Below are positions 56,881 to 58,297 of a stretch of 58,297 nucleotides of DNA, piece after piece. Within the stretch, counting starts at the first letter, position 1, and every line of letters begins with the position of its first letter. The DNA comes from a virus. Below the pieces are notes generated by a model that worked only from the letters and a program-made list of their open reading frames with translations, did not search any database and was not told the origin of the DNA. Location of the stretch: the IMG/VR virus record IMGVR_UViG_3300024255_002562, positions 1-58,297 of that record, one strand, 5' to 3'. The position numbers were made by a program, and so were the translations under genes.

Positions 56881-57112
56881 TGTCGCCCCTTAATGGTTGA
56901 TACGCTTCTTTTGAAACCCACCCCTCTGAAACATATCCACACCTTGGACAATCATAAATTCCCATACAAAAACAATGAGTGCCTTTTGCAGCCATTATAC
57001 AACCACATTCCTTACAGTCAATAGTTCCGAGACAGCCGCCTCCGGACTGATTTCTCCAACTGTAGTCGATTGGCTCAGTTCTGGTTTTACCTGTGTCTTC
57101 TATGAATTCCAT
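56867..57112 (-). CDS. zinc-ribbon hypothetical protein
   Basis: 81 residues. Several cysteine pairs: GTIDCKECGCIMAAKGTHCF, MGIYDCPRCGYVSEGW. It is wedged between the two paralogous genes. Probable metal-binding small protein; role unknown. Confidence 0.55.
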   Translation of the reverse strand: MEFIEDTGKTRTEPIDYSWRNQSGGGCLGTIDCKECGCIMAAKGTHCFCMGIYDCPRCGYVSEGWVSKEAYQPLRGDNDNN

Positions 57113-57414
57113 TAATTGTTATCCTTATTTAATTCAGCATAAGCTGCTTTTTTAGAAGGTAGTGTTATCTCTGTTTTTGATGTAACAATTATAATAATCA
57201 ATTTATCTTTATTTTGCATTTCACTAAAATTGAAGTCTCTAGAATCCCACTCAGACTTAGATACATTCCAAAAGTTAATTATGTCGCCACGTCTTCTAAT
57301 ATAGATATTAGAGTTATCAGTATAATTTTTACCATGTAGATATTCATAATTATCATCTGGCTCTACCTCTATTTTTATCCCAAATATTCCGAGGTCTGTT
57401 TGCTTAATGCCCAT
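57112..57414 (-). CDS. small paralogue family A protein, second copy
   Basis: 100 residues with KIEVEPDDNYEYLHGKNYTD near residue 14 and TSKTEITLPSKKAAYAELNK at the end, matching the 56593-56880 protein at both ends. A duplicated pair. Confidence 0.55.
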   Translation of the reverse strand: MGIKQTDLGIFGIKIEVEPDDNYEYLHGKNYTDNSNIYIRRRGDIINFWNVSKSEWDSRDFNFSEMQNKDKLIIIIVTSKTEITLPSKKAAYAELNKDNN

Positions 57415-57415
57415 A

Positions 57416-57802
57416 CTAGTCTATCTTCCTGCAAGCGAATTCACCATCAAAAGTTTTACAGTCTTCTTCTACAATAAAACTCATATCTCCATCACTAAGA
57501 TCAATCACCTTATTACAAAATATAAAGTTTTCATTGTTATCGTGGTAGGATACAACAGACTCACCATCAAGTCCAGTATATTCTGATCGAGGATGATAAA
57601 ATTCATCAAGTTTATACCCATTCTTCTGAGATATTGGCAAATGCTTCTGCTTCCACCACTCAATAAAATAATCAGCGGTTTCACTTGGGTTTGAGCAGCA
57701 AATAACAGCCGCACCATCACCACAGGACTCACCTATACAATCATAGAACCAATCCAATAAGAATTCTAAATGTATATTTTTAACTGTTACTGTGCTTTTC
57801 AT
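57416..57802 (-). CDS. hypothetical protein
   Basis: 128 residues. ETADYFIEWWKQKHLPISQK, and an N-terminal EFLLDWFYDCIGESCGDGAA; mixed fold with several aspartates. Located between the paralogues and the thyX region. Not recognised. Confidence 0.5.
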   Translation of the reverse strand: MKSTVTVKNIHLEFLLDWFYDCIGESCGDGAAVICCSNPSETADYFIEWWKQKHLPISQKNGYKLDEFYHPRSEYTGLDGESVVSYHDNNENFIFCNKVIDLSDGDMSFIVEEDCKTFDGEFACRKID

Positions 57803-57811
57803 TATCGTTCC

Positions 57812-58018
57812 TTACGCCATTTCTAAAATACATTTTCTAGCCAGTTTCCATCCTGTATCATCTGGTTTAAATCTTGCTATAACGGGATGGTCATCGTTAA
57901 GAAAATGAGGATCAAGCTCTTTTAGATTACTAAAATCTTTATTTCCTTTTAACAGCAATAACTTATGACCATTAAAAGTTGTACAACGTTTTCTATGTCG
58001 TAAAACCAAATGCCTCAA
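57812..58018 (-). CDS. hypothetical small protein with non-ATG start
   Basis: Up to 68 residues; no ATG, starts available are TTG 58018, which overlaps thyX by 26 nt, or a downstream TTG. The end (HPVIARFKPDDTGWKLARKC) is basic and tryptophan-containing. Start is uncertain; not recognised. Confidence 0.4.
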   Translation of the reverse strand: MRHLVLRHRKRCTTFNGHKLLLLKGNKDFSNLKELDPHFLNDDHPVIARFKPDDTGWKLARKCILEMA

Positions 58019-58297
58019 GTGTATACTTGAATGGATTACCTTCTATGTTTTTAACTGCTTCTAGCATATCGTTTGCTACTAATCGCGTTTCAAACTGAGT
58101 GTCATCTTTTAATCTAAGGGACCACATATGTAAAAAGGCTGCTAAAGAACCAGTCCATATAAACTGAGTTTCTAAACAAAGCGGCAGTATTATTCTAGCT
58201 TGTTCTTTTGCTACTCCAGCTTCACATAATGTTTTATACGTTTTTTTACATTTGTCAATAGTCTCATTGATTAATTTAATTAAATCTCTACCATCTT
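57993..58297 (-). CDS. thyX: flavin-dependent thymidylate synthase, C-terminal part (right edge)
   Basis: The frame enters from the right edge and ends at TAG 57995-57993. About 101 codons are seen: AGVAKEQARIILPLCLETQF then IWTGSLAAFLHMWSLRLKDD, TQFETRLVANDML. This corresponds to the ThyX segment EQAR-x-x-LP ... T-x-F-x-x-x-G/N-L---l-----R-----aQ-E-R, which carries FAD/dUMP-binding residues. It makes dTMP from dUMP, fitting the dUTPase and dCMP deaminase in the window. Confidence 0.8.
   Translation of the reverse strand, partial: DGRDLIKLINETIDKCKKTYKTLCEAGVAKEQARIILPLCLETQFIWTGSLAAFLHMWSLRLKDDTQFETRLVANDMLEAVKNIEGNPFKYTLEAFGFTT

Noticed and set aside
1-58297. CRISPR arrays, insertion sequences or prophage integrase
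   Set aside because: No regular direct repeats with spacers, no transposase and no integrase or excisionase were recognised.

Overview
The window is a piece of a large, AT-rich, virulent-type tailed bacteriophage genome (Caudoviricetes-like). Evidence: tightly packed genes with ATGA/GTGA/TAATG overlaps; a complete replication and nucleotide module; a sigma-like factor; many homing-type endonucleases; YopX, Lar, NADAR and PhoH proteins; and a tRNA/tmRNA array. No integrase, terminase, portal or major capsid gene was recognised, so much of the structural half lies elsewhere. The host is not identifiable; adenosylcobalamin-dependent ribonucleotide reductase, cupin/GDP-sugar chemistry and a permuted tmRNA are the best hints.

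Layout. (1) 1-9.9 kb, minus strand: sugar and glycosyltransferase genes (DUF3431-like partial gene, UDP-galactopyranose mutase, nucleotidyltransferase, GT-A and GT4 enzymes), a NUMOD3/Vsr-type endonuclease, then a sigma-70 region-2 protein. (2) 9.9-25.7 kb, minus strand: replication and nucleotide genes. The C-family DNA polymerase is divided into three proteins with a DEDD exonuclease gene between two of them; then come Cas4/RecB-like nuclease, dNMP kinase, DnaG-like primase, DnaB-like helicase, RecA, PhoH, dUTPase and class II RNR. (3) 25.7-33.0 kb, minus strand: an anchored methyltransferase-thioredoxin fusion, papain-like protease, lipoprotein, small membrane proteins (possible lysis set), a likely virion protein, a GT4 enzyme and SSB. 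(4) 33.0-33.5 kb: divergent promoter/leader region. (5) 33.5-45.8 kb, plus strand: a second glycan cluster of about a dozen glycosyltransferases, methyltransferases, a DegT aminotransferase, FdtA-like ketoisomerase and GDP-fucose-synthase-like enzyme, with a secreted serine protease and a Lar-like protein. (6) 45.8-48.7 kb, minus strand: dCMP deaminase, membrane cupin, HNH nuclease, Pth2-like protein, NADAR. (7) 48.7-54.4 kb, minus strand: RNA region with a Ro60 (TROVE-vWA) gene, canonical tRNAs (Phe, Ser, Arg), tRNA-like genes with non-matching acceptor strands, a circularly permuted tRNA-Arg(UCU) and a circularly permuted tmRNA. (8) 54.4-58.3 kb, minus strand: small accessory genes including two YopX proteins, running into thyX at the edge.

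How it fits together: RNR, dUTPase, dCMP deaminase, ThyX and dNMP kinase supply dNTPs to the replisome. The two glycan clusters probably decorate virion or host surfaces. NADAR, Lar and possibly the RNA cluster look like host-takeover or counter-defence functions. The most unusual part is the 48.8-54.3 kb RNA region, where two independent RNAs (tRNA-Arg and tmRNA) have the 3' part encoded before the 5' part, and where a short helix-CAGCAA element recurs around the Ro60 gene.
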